A DNA stretch of 64,000 nucleotides from Reticulitermes speratus (lineage: Eukaryota > Arthropoda > Insecta > Blattodea > Rhinotermitidae): positions 7,089,281-7,153,280 of the forward strand of contig JAJKFL010000042.1 in NCBI GenBank assembly GCA_021186555.1. Reading direction: 5' to 3'. This document shows positions 33,366-43,784 of this stretch, one piece after another. The position numbers and the translations under genes are program-made. The notes beneath the pieces are model-generated. The model was not told the origin of the DNA, ran no database searches, and saw only the letters and a list, made by a program, of their open reading frames with translations. The first letter of the stretch is position 1. Every line of letters begins with the position of its first letter.

Positions 33366-33376
33366 AAAAGATTTGT

Positions 33377-34277
33377 ATTTATGCAGTACTTTTTGCTATT
33401 CCTAAAATAACTTTTTCGTACGTAACTGCAATTAGGCTACACTGTCGTCATGCAAATACATTGTTTCAGGAGGAAAAGGAGAAGGACAAATATATCCATG
33501 AGATCAATGTCATCCCATATTTCATCTTTTTTATTGTCTTTGTAATGTGCTCTCCCCGTGTCATATAGGATACGAAATTCCTTCACGAAATCACGAACTC
33601 TGTAGACATTTCTTTCTTCCAAATAATATTAAATATGAATTTAAAAACACGACACAAAATGCCTACCACGCCCCCCCCCCCCCCCAATCCAGAAACGTAA
33701 AACACGACACCGATTGCCTACCACTCTGTCCTGCCACGTGCAAAACTACAGTGCGGTACGCGGAAGTACTCTGCATGCTGCGGTAGATAAAAATACCGCC
33801 ACAGTTCCGCAGTCTCGCGGCGAGATCCTGCTTTCTGTGTAAGCGTTGCCACTTAAAATCCAAGGAGTAATATATCGTATCCCGTTACCACTTACCGTCT
33901 TGCTTGGAGTGCATCTTTGAACTGCTCGTACACTGCACGTTACACAAATTAGATGCAAATAGTCTTCTGATCAAATTAATTTCAAACTCTAAACGTAGCC
34001 TTTCAAAGCCATCGTACAAATCCATTCTTTTGCACACGTGTAGTCCACGTACATGGAATGTTCTTCAGAAATCATATTTGTTAATTCGACAGAGATGTCG
34101 AAAACAAGAAAGAACTGTCACGCCCTCCATATCTCCACGTAATCGCCAGACCAACTGAGGACTTTGTACTGACAATACATCTTATAAGAGACAGCGGCGA
34201 AGAAAAAAATACGGGCTCAGTGTTTGCACCCTGCTCTGTTTCAGTTTCCTGCCAGCTTTATCCCATGTTTTCCCCAA
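33377..34277. other. Unassigned sequence with a C17 run
   Basis: Contains a poly-C run at about 33668-33684 and overlapping short frames on both strands without domains. No gene is supported. Confidence 0.5.
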
Positions 34278-34279
34278 TA

Positions 34280-34527
34280 CAGTAGTCCCCCCGTATCCGC
34301 GGGTGATACGTTCCAAGACCTACCGCGGATGCCCGAAACCGCGGATGGTAGCGAACCCTATAATAGTAAACTTTAGATCGACTAAAGTCGACGCTGCAAA
34401 TTAAAACGTAATACTTAAATCGACCATGGTCGACTCTGGCAGTGAATGTGTTAATATTTTCGATCCGCAGTAAACCGCGGGTAACTGAAACCGCGGATAC
34501 CGAATCCGCGGATACGGGGTTCTACTG
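34280..34527. mobile_element. pogo/Tigger-like MITE
   Basis: Ends CAGTAGTCCCCCCGTATCC and GGATACGGGGTTCTACTG are inverted, with TA on both sides (34278-34279 and 34528-34529). Multiple CCGCGG blocks and GAAACCGCGGAT near both ends are characteristic of pogo-type MITEs. At 248 bp it has no coding capacity. Confidence 0.78.
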
Positions 34528-34529
34528 TA

Positions 34530-35937
34530 TGTGATTGAAGTCTGTGTGTGCGTGTGTGTGAGAATCCGTCATGATAGTCTTCATCCCTCCGCCCCCTTCA
34601 GTTCACGGAAGGTAAATGTTCACCAGTCATTTATTTCAATTTAATTTTTTAAACAGAAAATGTTAATGTAAATTTGTCAATCCATACGAGCGGAATCAGA
34701 AAAGCGATAACATTAAGTTCCTCACGACGGTGAATTAATACATAGGAAATGTAACTCAAAATTCCTAAAATAAAGTAGAAACTGTAATTCAGTGACGTAC
34801 AGTAGAAGTCGGTGTAACAGAAATTTCACTTGCGAATGGGTTTGAATTGAAACACAATGTTGTTTATCTATTTAACGATGCTGTGAATAGCTCAGACAGT
34901 ACAGCTTCGAATGAAAGGAAAATTACTGAATAATTATCCACGTGCCCCTCATACGACGAACAGACATAATATTCACCCATGTTCCGCTCATACTAGGGAC
35001 CGCAATACTATTCACGCGCTACTACACGGACTATTCTGTCGGTCATTTATTTATCCTTAGGGTAAATAAGCACTAATTTCTTCCATATGAGTGGTGCATT
35101 GTGGTTGTGCTATGTAGTACATGATATTATATGATCGATGATCAACTATTTCTTCAACCTCAGCGCATATCTCACAGAAAACACAGTCTTTCTCAATCGA
35201 TATTGTAACCATCAACTACGGTGTTACATAATCACTCAATCGCTCATCTAAACACACCAAGGTAACTATATAAGCATAGGAATTGAAAGGGATATGGAAG
35301 GAAGCGATCCTGTCTTAATCTTAGTTGTTTCCTAGCATTTGGCAGGTGGATCTGAAGGTAGTTGATATGTCCACCGAGAACTAATTGACTGTCTCCCTAA
35401 TAAGCAGTAGGCCTATAATCGAATTGATTCCCAAATGTGAGGACTATCCACTAGTAGCACTGCGCGTTGAATGGTATATGGATAAGAAACAGCAATCTGC
35501 CACTTGTAAATAACTTATTTTTATCTGTTTGTTCGGCCAAGAAGAGGATTCTGCTGTCAGAATCAAGACAGTAGGAGTAATAGCACGAGAACAACACAGT
35601 GTAGGACACGTAACAAATCGAGTGCTCCGACTATACACCTGCTCACTGGTTAACAGCTTTCTAGTAACACAGACTTAAAAAAAACTTTTCCGCCCTCTGC
35701 CTGTCTGTCTGTTCCAACACGCTTCATTTATACATTCCTCAGCGGTGAATTCTTGCCTCCTAACCTCCATTATGTTTGCCGTAGGCGTTGTACCGCAAGA
35801 AATGCTAACCAACATTTAAAGTTAAGGAAGAAATATCTCACACGACAAACGGCAAGACTTTAAATTAATTCAGCGGACAATGACAGGCTCCAAATTTTCG
35901 GAATTGGAATGTTACCTTCTTCAAGGCACATTGCATA
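34530..35937. other. Mostly unassigned; dispersed repeat at 35125-35235
   Basis: The part 35135-35235 resembles 1261-1320 and 1470-1560 (CAACTATTTCTTC, CAGCGCATATCTCACAG). The rest is unrecognised. Confidence 0.45.
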
Positions 35938-35945
35938 GTCTAGTA

Positions 35946-36426
35946 CAGTGGTTCTCAAACTTTTTCGGTCCACCGCCCCTTGGTTCCACATACACACCCA
36001 CAGCGCCCCCCTACCTTTTTTAAAAAACATAAATGCGCTTTTGTTTCAACTTTTATTTTATATTTAAAAAATCGTTTAAATTAAATTATAAGAGTTAAAC
36101 TTACTGTTTTGTGTTAATTACTAAATTAAAATTTATCATCTTTTTTATGATTAACAATAATTCATCTAGCAATAGTTTATTAAAAAATAATATGTGCTTG
36201 AATATGATTCATAAATTAAAATACTAAGAAATTTAGTTAATTTTTTATTTTTAACACAAAAATTACTTTATTTGAATTTCATTATAAAAATAAATGCACT
36301 ACTTATCTACTAGCGCCCCCCTGTGATAATAACAGCGCTCCTTTCCACCTCTCGTACCTATTAGCGCCCACCTCGGTAATCCCACCGCCCTCCAGGGGTC
36401 GGTACCGCCCACTTTGGGAACCACTG
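35946..36426. mobile_element. hAT-like MITE with perfect 8-bp duplication
   Basis: Ends CAGTGGTTCTCAAACTTTTT and CTTTGGGAACCACTG are inverted and typical of hAT elements. GTCTAGTA flanks both sides exactly (35938-35945 and 36427-36434). The interior is very AT-rich with ACCGCCC and GCGCCCCCCT blocks near both ends. There is no transposase frame. Confidence 0.9.
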
Positions 36427-36652
36427 GTCTAGTATTTAATGGTGACAGTAGAATGTATAATGATTGTGCGAGGTACCTGTAGAATCATTTGGATTGCTTC
36501 ATTCCTGTGAATTAGATTTGCTTCTTATGCCATTACCAAAGCTTCGGAGGAATCTGGTGCAGCCATCTTCAGAGTAGGATATAAAGGTAGCTAATACAAG
36601 CAGAAATTTTACGCTAGACACAACTTTATTTTATGTTATAAGCACACACAAT

Positions 36653-36696
36653 CTAGACTACATGTTTCGGCTTAATAATCGATAATAATCAGGTCT
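36653..36696 (-). ncRNA. Hammerhead-like motif, G8 lost
   Basis: Stem I AGAC/GUCU pairs well and GAAACAUGUA is intact, but the core reads CUGAUUA instead of CUGAUGA and stem II is poor. Loss of G8 should abolish cleavage. Confidence 0.5.
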
Positions 36697-36713
36697 GATA
36701 CAAGAACGTATGC

Positions 36714-37004
36714 AACTAACTAAGTCCACCGAGCAGAGTCCTTCTTGAGAAGCTAACAGTTCCTCAGCTAGTCAACAAATTCCCCTCATTTTATGGAACC
36801 CGAAGATTCATTACCGTGTTCACGAGATTCTGCCACTTTTCTCTATTCTGAGCCACATAAATCCACGTCACGCCTTCTCATATTATTTGTTAAAGATCCG
36901 GTTTAATATTATCTTCCCATATACATCTAGGTCTTCCAAGCTTTCTCTTTCACTCAGGTTTCCCCATCAAAACCGTAAGCACTTCTCTTCTCTCCCATAC
37001 GTGC
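36714..37004 (-). pseudogene. LINE family 1 3' end inserted in a ribozyme element
   Basis: Flanked by ACGTATGC (36706-36713 and 37005-37012). The minus strand runs from the ORF region (complement of GGTTTCCCCATCAAAACC) through the 3' UTR (GTTAGCTTCTCAAGAAGGAC) to a short TTAG tail at the left edge. Reading frame broken. Confidence 0.75.
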
Positions 37005-37026
37005 ACGTATGCCACATTTGCTGGAA

Positions 37027-37062
37027 TTACATGTGTTTGACGAAGGCCGAAACATGTAGACT
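37027..37062 (+). ncRNA. Decayed hammerhead-like motif
   Basis: UUUGACGAAGGCC, GAAACAUGUA and GAC. C3 is U and stem II has collapsed to a few bases, so it is inactive. Confidence 0.42.
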
Positions 37063-37396
37063 GCCCATCTGTACACGTCATACAATAACGAAATAGTGCC
37101 ACTTGCACTGTACCTTCACTTCGCACAGCGGGTTACAGCCCGTCAAAATAAAGACAGCTGTAGCTACGAACATCTGTGACCACAACAATGTCAACTCAGT
37201 CCACCAATTCTAAACTATAACCACTGTGAAGACCCCATATCCCGTACACATTTATTTCGTCTGTATGTTTGTCTCGTGTTTAAACGTGTGAAGTTTTCTG
37301 TCTCATCCAGGAAAAATCGTTACTTCAACACCGGCCACGACATCCCAAATGTAGAAGCAACAATGTGACCAATTATTCGAGATCTAACATACATTT

Positions 37397-37622
37397 AGGA
37401 GCCAGGATAGCTCAGTCAGTATAGTGACTAGGCTAAATGTTGGAGGACCAGAGAATCTAAATTCGTTACCCGGCAAAGACAAAAGACCATTCTCATATCG
37501 ACATTATTCAGACCAGTTCTGAGACCGACCCAATCTCCTATTCAATGTTACCAGGGGCTAAATCCCTGGGGATAGAGCGGCCGGGGTGTGAAGCTGAACA
37601 TTCATATCCATCTAGTGCAGAG
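37397..37622 (+). mobile_element. SINE family D copy (D7)
   Basis: Head GCCAGGATAGCTCAGTCAG with ATAGTGACTAGGCTAAATG is the clearest tRNA-like A-box region of family D. The body contains CAGACCAGTTCTGAGACC, CCCTGGGGATAGAGCGGCC and GTGTGAAGCTGAAC. The 3' third is missing. Confidence 0.78.
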
Positions 37623-37639
37623 GTGAACAAAATGTGCTC

Positions 37640-38362
37640 CACTTTCCTGTAGTCCTTACTGGTTGATGCGTATTTAAGCATATAAAGGACTTTACATTTT
37701 GCTTTTAATTTCACTTTTCTGGCCGTAATTTACTCATTCACACACCAACAACAGCACTGTCGACTCTAACACAAAGAAGCACAAGTCGTATGATGACCTC
37801 CTGACCTCCAAATTGTCCCACACGGAAGGCTTTCACATTGCAAATAATGTCGTAAATTCTGAACAGATTGTTAGTACGCAGTATTCGTGAAAGACATAAA
37901 CGGACATATATTGTAGCCCTGTCTACAGTCTCATTCACTTTTAGAATCCAGAGATGAAATGAATTTTGTAAAAAAAAAAAAAAAAAAGAAAATGAGTGTC
38001 ACATGTGGTGAACATTTGCTACATGAAAATCGAAAATGTGTGTAGGAAATTTTGGCTTCTCCAGGAGCTTATCTAACGTAATTTACTATGCAGAAACTGC
38101 TTAAAATATTTTCAGTGACAGCTTCCTTTGGGCGTGATGCTTTTCATGCACGAACCAACCAGTAGCCGTATTATCTTGACCGCTACATCTTGCAGTGCGT
38201 ACAGTTTCACATATATTTATGAGGCACATCGTAACTCATAAAGAGGAACCTGATTGCAGCAACGCATGGACAAGATAAACTGCCGGACCTAATTCCTAGG
38301 TGGGTTGGCCTCCAGGGAAATTACCAAATCCACCTACATATTACGTTCCACGATATTTTTCT
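37640..38362. other. Unassigned sequence with an A17 run
   Basis: A poly-A stretch at about 37971-37987 could be the relic of a retrotransposed tail, but nothing identifiable precedes it on either strand. Confidence 0.45.
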
Positions 38363-38375
38363 AACACGTTCTCTT

Positions 38376-38648
38376 AGGTTGTGCCATGGCTCAGGCGGTT
38401 AGTCGTCGACCTCTCACCGCGGAGGTCTGGGTTCGATCCCAGGTCGATCCATGTGGGGTTTGTGGTGGACAAATTGGCACTGGGACAGGTTTTCCCCGAG
38501 TACTTCGGTTTTCTTCTGTCAATTTCATTCCACTGGTGCTCCATTACACGAAAAAACTAAAAAAAAACTAATCATCTTCATCACAGGGTTGCACAATAAG
38601 CCTCAAGGCTGCGGTGCGTCCGTAGCATCTGCTGCGGGGCCCTTAAAA
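38376..38648 (+). mobile_element. SINE family A, full copy (A3)
   Basis: 13-bp duplication AACACGTTCTCTT (38363-38375 and 38649-38661). GTGCCATGGCTCAGGCGG, B box GGTTCGATCCC, TGTCAATTTCATTCCACTGG, AAGCCTCAAGGCTGCGG and GCTGCGGGGCCC follow A1 throughout. Confidence 0.92.
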
Positions 38649-38761
38649 AACACGTTCTCTTCATTTTTATAATAGCAATACCAAAACAACTTCACAAATA
38701 CGTGACAATTGAGAATCCCACAGCAGCTGTCTTGTAAAAAGTGATACTGTGTGTAGTGTGG

Positions 38762-38815
38762 TTGAATGACACCGACGTTTCGGTGGTCGACGGAGGCAAC
38801 AGAGTACTCTGAAGT
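38762..38815 (-). ncRNA. Decayed hammerhead-like motif (subfamily II)
   Basis: CCGAAACGUCGGUG is intact on the minus strand, but the upstream box reads CUGUUGCC because the AAGAUGGAGG part is missing. Inactive. Confidence 0.4.
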
Positions 38816-39043
38816 ACTTGTAGCCACCTAACAGGCTACTAAAGTGACATTAGCCAGGATCTAAAGACCTATAGTTAAGCTAACAGACCAGTTGCCCTAA
38901 CAATTCCAACAGTCATTATGTCTTCAACATTACAGTTAAAATTTTCTTTTAATATTTACCACCATAGGCCGTTAACCTTTATCCTACAGGAAACTACTTA
39001 CACGTAACAATAGCCTACATGCATTATCAAATATTAGAATATA

Positions 39044-39615
39044 CAGGGTGTTTCATGAATCCCTCCGGGATTTCGGAGGTCTGTAGCTCAGGAGCCAAAT
39101 CACACACGGGGGATGAGAGCATGTCAGTGAAAAGAGTACATATCCAAGTTTTGAACCTATCTTACAAATGTTCAATATGTCCCCCTTTGGTAACTCGACA
39201 GACGTCAATCCTGTAATCTAGCTCCTGCCACACACGTTCCAACATATGAACGTCGATGGTAGCAACTGCATCCATAATTCTTAGCCGAAGCTCCGGTAAA
39301 TCTCTTGGTAAAGCAGGCACGTAAACACGATCTTTAACGTAACCCCACAGGAAAAAGTCACATGGAGTAAGGTCGGGTGACCTGGCAGTGGGTTTTAGCA
39401 AATTGCAGGACACAAAAAGCTTTCTGTTCACCTGAAAACGCCATGTTTGCACACCACTGCCTCCTAGCGGAGAAACGGGTAACTACGCCATCGCATCTGT
39501 CACGAAAAAACTTTTACATTTCCTCTATCCGTTAGCATGCTTTTATCTCTTATATGTGGGTTTGCTACTGCACGGCCAAGCCTCTAAATCCCGGATGGAC
39601 TTATGAAACACGCTG
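39044..39615 (-). mobile_element. Deleted Tc1/mariner-type element with transposase 3' end (M2a)
   Basis: Inverted ends CAGGGTGTTTCATGAATCCC and its counterpart (complement of the bases ending GAAACACGCTG) match at 26 of 30 positions, with TA on both sides (39042-39043 and 39616-39617). The 572-bp element keeps only the last part of the transposase gene, so it could move only with help from a full copy. Confidence 0.82.
39162..39452 (-). pseudogene. Tc1/mariner-type transposase, C-terminal remnant
   Basis: About 96 codons. It begins in unrelated sequence and then gives RSPDLTPCDFFLWGYVKD, which contains the last catalytic aspartate region of DDD/E transposases, then RVYVPALPRDLPEL, MLERVWQELDYRIDVCRV and GGHIEHL at the end. 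The DNA-binding domain and first two catalytic acids are deleted, so it cannot be catalytic. The stop codon lies close to the left terminal repeat, as in intact family members. It shares the same C-terminal region with 59428-59718. Confidence 0.82.
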
Positions 39616-39689
39616 TATATAAATATAATGCAAACAGTCACCATGGTAAGGAAAATGATTTCTTTACACACAGAAGGTCAAAGGCAACA

Positions 39690-39845
39690 TCCAACATAAA
39701 ATACATGGGCCTAGATTCGGGGATAATATTAAAACGTATCTTACATGTATGTGGTGAGAGTATGTGTGTGTGGAATGGATTTGTCTGGCACATGATAGGG
39801 TCAAATGACAGGCTCCTGTGCATAGCGTATAAAGCTTCGGATTAA
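39690..39845 (+). pseudogene. LINE family 1 3' fragment, heavily decayed
   Basis: CCTAGATTCGGGGATAATATT, AAAACGTATCTTACATG and CAGGCTCCTGTG align in order with AGATGGGAGGATAATATT, AAAATGGATCTTCAAG and GGGCTCTTGTG of 28440-28540. No frame survives. Confidence 0.45.
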
Positions 39846-39849
39846 CTGA

Positions 39850-40450
39850 TACTTTAAATACATCACTTACACGATTTTCATGTTTCAAAGAGTTAAAAGA
39901 AAACAGTTTTTTACTTTTCGATATAGGCTAAGATACGGTAAAACCAGCTACATGTAGATCATTTTTCCTTTCATAAGCAATCCAATAAGTAGCGTTCAGC
40001 AAGAGAATTCGCTGACTACTGGGTCAGTGTCATGAACCTGGGCAAAAGGCCAGCTTGAATACATTGTTTTACGACTCACTCGACATAAATAACAGGTGAT
40101 TACAAAACATAAAATGATGAGGCAGTTTGGTGAGGCACCAAGCCATGTAAAACGACATTTACTTCTCATTCAGTGAGCCTCAGAATGATCGAAATATATG
40201 AGAGCTTCCAGCAGAGCCGTTGCTACACCTGAAAGACAGCTAGCAAAACACAAAACGCCTAACGACGCAAACAAATTATAAACCACATCATCACTACATA
40301 CGAGTTAAATACTATTAAGAATCTTTTCATTTTCACACTCTAATGTCAGATGCGTCCACACTACTAGTTCTTATGCACGTGTATGTGAAGTTCGCAGTGA
40401 TTTTTGCTAGCTGCGTACAGAATGCTCGTTCACTGGATTGAAATATCCAA
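39850..40450. other. Unassigned sequence
   Basis: No recognised gene or repeat. Confidence 0.5.
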
Positions 40451-40454
40451 CCTG

Positions 40455-40662
40455 CAGTGCTCCTGTTCTCCCTAGAACAGGCCACAAAGGCCCAGAGGGG
40501 GAGTAGAGGTCTACCTCTACTCTTTCTTTAACCTCGGCGCTAGATTTTTACCCATTTTACAGGAGGCTGGGTGGGCCCCAGGGCCGGCCTGGAGGACTGC
40601 AGAAAATCTCGCCCCCACCGGGATTCGATCCTCGGACCGTCCAGCCGCTATCCCGGCCCACA
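40455..40662 (-). mobile_element. SINE family D copy (D5), partly deleted
   Basis: Minus strand: head GCCGGGATAGCGGCTGG, B box GGATCGAATCCC, GCAGTCCTCCAGGCC, GGGGCCCACCCAGCCTCC and AGTAGAGGTAGACCTC. The central part with the GGGCGTGA block is missing. Confidence 0.7.
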
Positions 40663-40866
40663 TTGTCATGAAAGAACTGGTGTCAGCGTAGGAGGTGTAC
40701 TGGTCCTGAATAGAGAGGGGCTCATTTCCAGAGCCGAAAGAAGTCGCCAAGTTAACGTGTGTAATATAGCTTGTGTGTTATTGAAGAGTGAAATAAGAGT
40801 ATATTTGTGCAGGTCTTCTGGTATGTTACGCTGTGTAGGCACTTAAAACTTTACGAAATATAACTA

Positions 40867-41133
40867 CAGGGTAAGCGAAAAGCCCTTTTGCACCTGTGGG
40901 AGGTAGAATATAGGGTACAGCGGAAGTGACATTGAATGCACAATACGTTTACAGTAAGTGTTGGAAGTGACCTCCACAGACATTTGACAGCGGTCACGTA
41001 CGATACAGGTCAGAGTGGAAGTTACATGAATGTACAGCACTTTACGGCTGCAATAAGCGGTGCAAGTGAGCCTCACTTGAATACGACAGAGGTCACGTGT
41101 TCCGATGTTCACAGTGACTTATCGCTCATTCTG
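40867..41133. mobile_element. 267-bp mariner-type MITE
   Basis: Ends CAGGGTAAGCGAAAAGCCC and the complement of GACTTATCGCTCATTCTG agree at most positions, with TA on both sides (40865-40866 and 41134-41135). Overlapping frames on both strands have no domain. The interior has related GGTCACGT blocks at about 40993 and 41090. Confidence 0.62.
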
Positions 41134-41518
41134 TATTTACACAAAGACACAGAAGCCTAGAAACTTCATCAACACTGCTGTTAGAACCTCGAATATCTAG
41201 CGAGATATTTAGTTACAATATTAATTTTATGCAGAATTAAAAACTTATGTTAAACGGAAAGTTGTCTAACGAGGAAAAAAGTTTGAGATTCTTTCTTTCT
41301 TTACTCTACAACCATATGAGTGTATGTGACTGGTGAAACAGTTTTGTTGATTTGGTTCCTTTATGAGCCGAATGTGACTTTGCCGTAGAGTTTCTACAGT
41401 AATTGATTGTAATTAGCGTCAGAACAAAGTGCGAAACTTAAGCAGGTGTGTTATAATGTTACGTGAGGTATGTTCAGTGGCGAAATGTTAGCCCTGTATG
41501 CTTGTGGCTTTAACAGTT

Positions 41519-41990
41519 CTAACTAACTAAACTAACAAACTCCATGGAGCAGAGTCTTTCTTGAGAAGCTAACAGGTCGTCAGCTAGTCAAGAAATTCCC
41601 CGCGTTTTATGGAACCCAAAGGTTCATTATCGCACACACTAGAGCCCGCCACTTGTCCCTACCCTACGACAGAGCAATCCAGTCCATGCCCCCCTATCCC
41701 ACTTCTTGAAGATCCATTTTAATATTATCCTACCATCTACGCCTGGGTCTTCCAAGTGGTCTCCTTCCCTCAGGTCTCCCCACCAAAATCCTGTATGCAC
41801 CTCTCCCCTCGCCCACACGTGCTACATGCCCCGCCCACCTCATTCTTCTTGATTTGATCACCCGAATATTTGGTGATGAGTACAGATCATTAAGTTCCTC
41901 GTTATGTAGTCTTCTCCACTCCCCTGTTACCTCGTTCCTCTTACGCCCAAATATCCTCCTCAGCACCCTATTCTCGAACACTCTCAGCCT
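41519..41990 (-). pseudogene. LINE family 1 3' end, truncated copy
   Basis: The minus strand encodes [48 protein letters not shown] and [16 protein letters not shown] (frame 41730-41981), then breaks. The 3' UTR motif and a TTAGTTAG tail are at the left edge (41519-41540). It is the second-best preserved copy after 28095-28647. The 5' part with catalytic domains is absent. Confidence 0.85.
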
Positions 41991-42104
41991 AGAATAACTA
42001 GAGATCTAGTTGGTTGTGAGCTCGTAACTTGGGTACAGTAATGCAAATTATGTTTCTTTAAATTCTATCTATCAGGAAACGGAAATAAAATACACATTTC
42101 AAAT

Positions 42105-42182
42105 TGACGATGATAACGACGACGACGGCGACGATGATGAAATTGACGATGATAACGACGACGGCGACGATGATGATGATTC
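42105..42182. repeat. GACGATGATAACGACG tandem duplication
   Basis: Two copies of a roughly 36-bp GAC/GAT-rich unit in succession. Simple-sequence repeat. Confidence 0.85.
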
Positions 42183-42407
42183 AGTAAGTATTAACATGAT
42201 GGCTCAACAATACAGATGCCAATTACACAGCCAGCACAACTACACAAATACAACACATATACATAAAAATAAAACAAATAACAACACAAGACAGGCAATG
42301 TGCGTATAACGCCACATTGAGGCGCGTTCGCGTAACCATTTTTGCCGCGGAAAGAAATAAGTATTAAAAGGTGTGAGCGAAGAAAGACTAGACCTACCCT
42401 AATACTA

Positions 42408-42445
42408 GGTACGCCCAGAAAGTAATGCAACACATTTTTTTTCTC
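42408..42445 (+). repeat. mariner terminal inverted repeat, 3' side of the gene
   Basis: Begins GGTACGCCCAGAAAGTAATG and ends in T8 CTC. Differs from its partner at 43704-43741 by two A/G changes. Expected binding site of the transposase N-terminal domain. Confidence 0.93.
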
Positions 42446-42513
42446 ATTCACAATTGATTTTATTAAAACTTCAAATATGTCACATCATTACATGAATCTT
42501 TGGCTACCTAAAC

Positions 42514-43584
42514 CTATTTTTCAACATAGTCTCCTTCTAAATCTTTGGCCTTACGCCACCGAGATGCGAGAGCCTGTATGCCTTCGCGGTACCACTCTGC
42601 AGGTCTCTGTCGCAACCACCTCTTTACTTCAGCAATGACTTCCTCGTCGTCCTCAAACCTCTTTCCGCGGATTGCACCTTTCAAGGGACCGAAAAGATGG
42701 TAGTCGGAAGGAGCCAGATCCGGGCTGTACGGTGGATGAGGCAGGACAGTCCACTGAAGTTTTGTGATGGCCTCTCGGGTACGCAGACTTGTGTGTGGCC
42801 TCGCATTGTCGTGTTGAAGAAGCACTTTTGTCGCATCTTTATGGGAACGAACTCTCCGGAAACGCTTCTTCAACTTCTTCAGTGTTTCCACATAGACGTC
42901 CGAGTTGATCGTTTGGCCACTGGGCAACACGTCTATGAGAATGACTCCTTCACAGTCCCAAAAGACTGTCGCCATGATCTTGCCGGCTGAGGGAACTGCT
43001 TTAAACTTTTTCTTCCGAGGAGAGGTCGTGTGATGCCACTCCATGGATTGCCTTTTCGTCTCGGGCTCGAAGTGATGAATCCATGTCTCATCACCCGTGA
43101 CAATGGTGGACAAGAAATCGTCACCCTCAACCTCGTAACGAGCAAGCAACTCGGAGCAGATGGCTTTTCTTTGTTGCTTGTGCTCTTCGGTTATGTTTCG
43201 AGGGACCCATCGGGCACAGACCTTTGAATATCCTAACTGGTGAATGATTTTGTCTACGCTTCCCTTACCAATACCGAGTACAGCGGCCAGTTCCCTGGTT
43301 GTGATTCTCCGATCGTCTCGAATAAGACTGTCGGCTCGTTGCACTGTTGCAGGCGTCACAGCTGTTGATGGGCGGCCCGAGCGCGGGAGATCAGACAGAG
43401 TGCCCCGTCCTTGTTCTGATAACGCCAATCGCTTCGCCCAACGGCTGACGGTGCTTTTATCCACTGCCATGTCTCCATAGACCTTTCTTAAGCGCCTGTG
43501 AATTGATTCACTCGTTTCGTTTTCTGCCAAAAGAAACTCAATTACTGCTCTCTGTTTAGAACGCACGTCACTTGCAGACTCCAT
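42514..43584 (-). CDS. mariner transposase, intact
   Basis: The 356-residue DDD transposase would bind the element's terminal repeats in the nucleus and cut and paste it into TA sites. Residues 1-115 form the DNA-binding region with two helix-turn-helix segments (about 8-52, with TVSRWAKR, and 75-118, with ITTRELAAVLGIGKGSVDKI) joined by a GRP-type linker (SGRPS, 69-73). WVPRN (127-131) is the interdomain linker motif. The catalytic triad is D165 (TGDETW), D259 (QHDNARPH) and D294 (PSDYHLF). The last two have exactly 34 residues between them, the DD34D signature of mariner. YSPDLAPSDYHLF (286-297) is canonical. The length is normal for the family. The ATG at 43584 is the first in frame after the right terminal repeat, and a TAG at 42514-42516 ends it. 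There are no introns, frameshifts or stops. Activity is likely but unproven, and I do not assign a mariner subfamily. Confidence 0.95.
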   Translation of the reverse strand: MESASDVRSKQRAVIEFLLAENETSESIHRRLRKVYGDMAVDKSTVSRWAKRLALSEQGRGTLSDLPRSGRPSTAVTPATVQRADSLIRDDRRITTRELAAVLGIGKGSVDKIIHQLGYSKVCARWVPRNITEEHKQQRKAICSELLARYEVEGDDFLSTIVTGDETWIHHFEPETKRQSMEWHHTTSPRKKKFKAVPSAGKIMATVFWDCEGVILIDVLPSGQTINSDVYVETLKKLKKRFRRVRSHKDATKVLLQHDNARPHTSLRTREAITKLQWTVLPHPPYSPDLAPSDYHLFGPLKGAIRGKRFEDDEEVIAEVKRWLRQRPAEWYREGIQALASRWRKAKDLEGDYVEK

Positions 43585-43703
43585 TTTGAAAGCTCACTAC
43601 TGCGCTGCTATCCAGCGGGAAACATTGCGCCTATGTGCATAAACGCGGGACACTTTAAAGATACAGCACGCAAAATATCATTTTTATCCAACAAAATTGG
43701 GCC

Positions 43704-43741
43704 GAGAAAAAAAATGCGTTGCATTACTTTCTGGGCGCACC
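43704..43741 (-). repeat. mariner terminal inverted repeat, 5' side of the gene
   Basis: Complement begins GGTGCGCCCAGAAAGTAATG. It lies about 120 bp upstream of the transposase start, where the promoter of these compact elements is expected. Confidence 0.93.
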
Positions 43742-43784
43742 TAGTACATATTAACACACGACTTGCAGAGACTTAGACATTTAA

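Larger units (their letters stand above)
36600..37200. mobile_element. Hammerhead-type element split by a LINE insertion
   Basis: A minus-strand hammerhead-like motif (36653-36696) and a plus-strand one (37027-37062) face outward, as in the palindromic elements, with GACTACATGTTTCGGC and GCCGAAACATGTAG in opposite arms. Between them lies LINE copy 36714-37004. The outer arms match only weakly, so limits are approximate. Confidence 0.5.
42408..43741 (-). mobile_element. Complete mariner element, 1334 bp
   Basis: The 38-bp terminal inverted repeats (42408-42445 and 43704-43741) differ at only two positions. They start GGTACGCCCAGAAAG and GGTGCGCCCAGAAAG. TA is duplicated at 42406-42407 and 43742-43743. 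A single open transposase gene fills the interior. Near-identical ends and an undamaged frame indicate a recent insertion. It is the only apparently autonomous element here. Confidence 0.96.
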
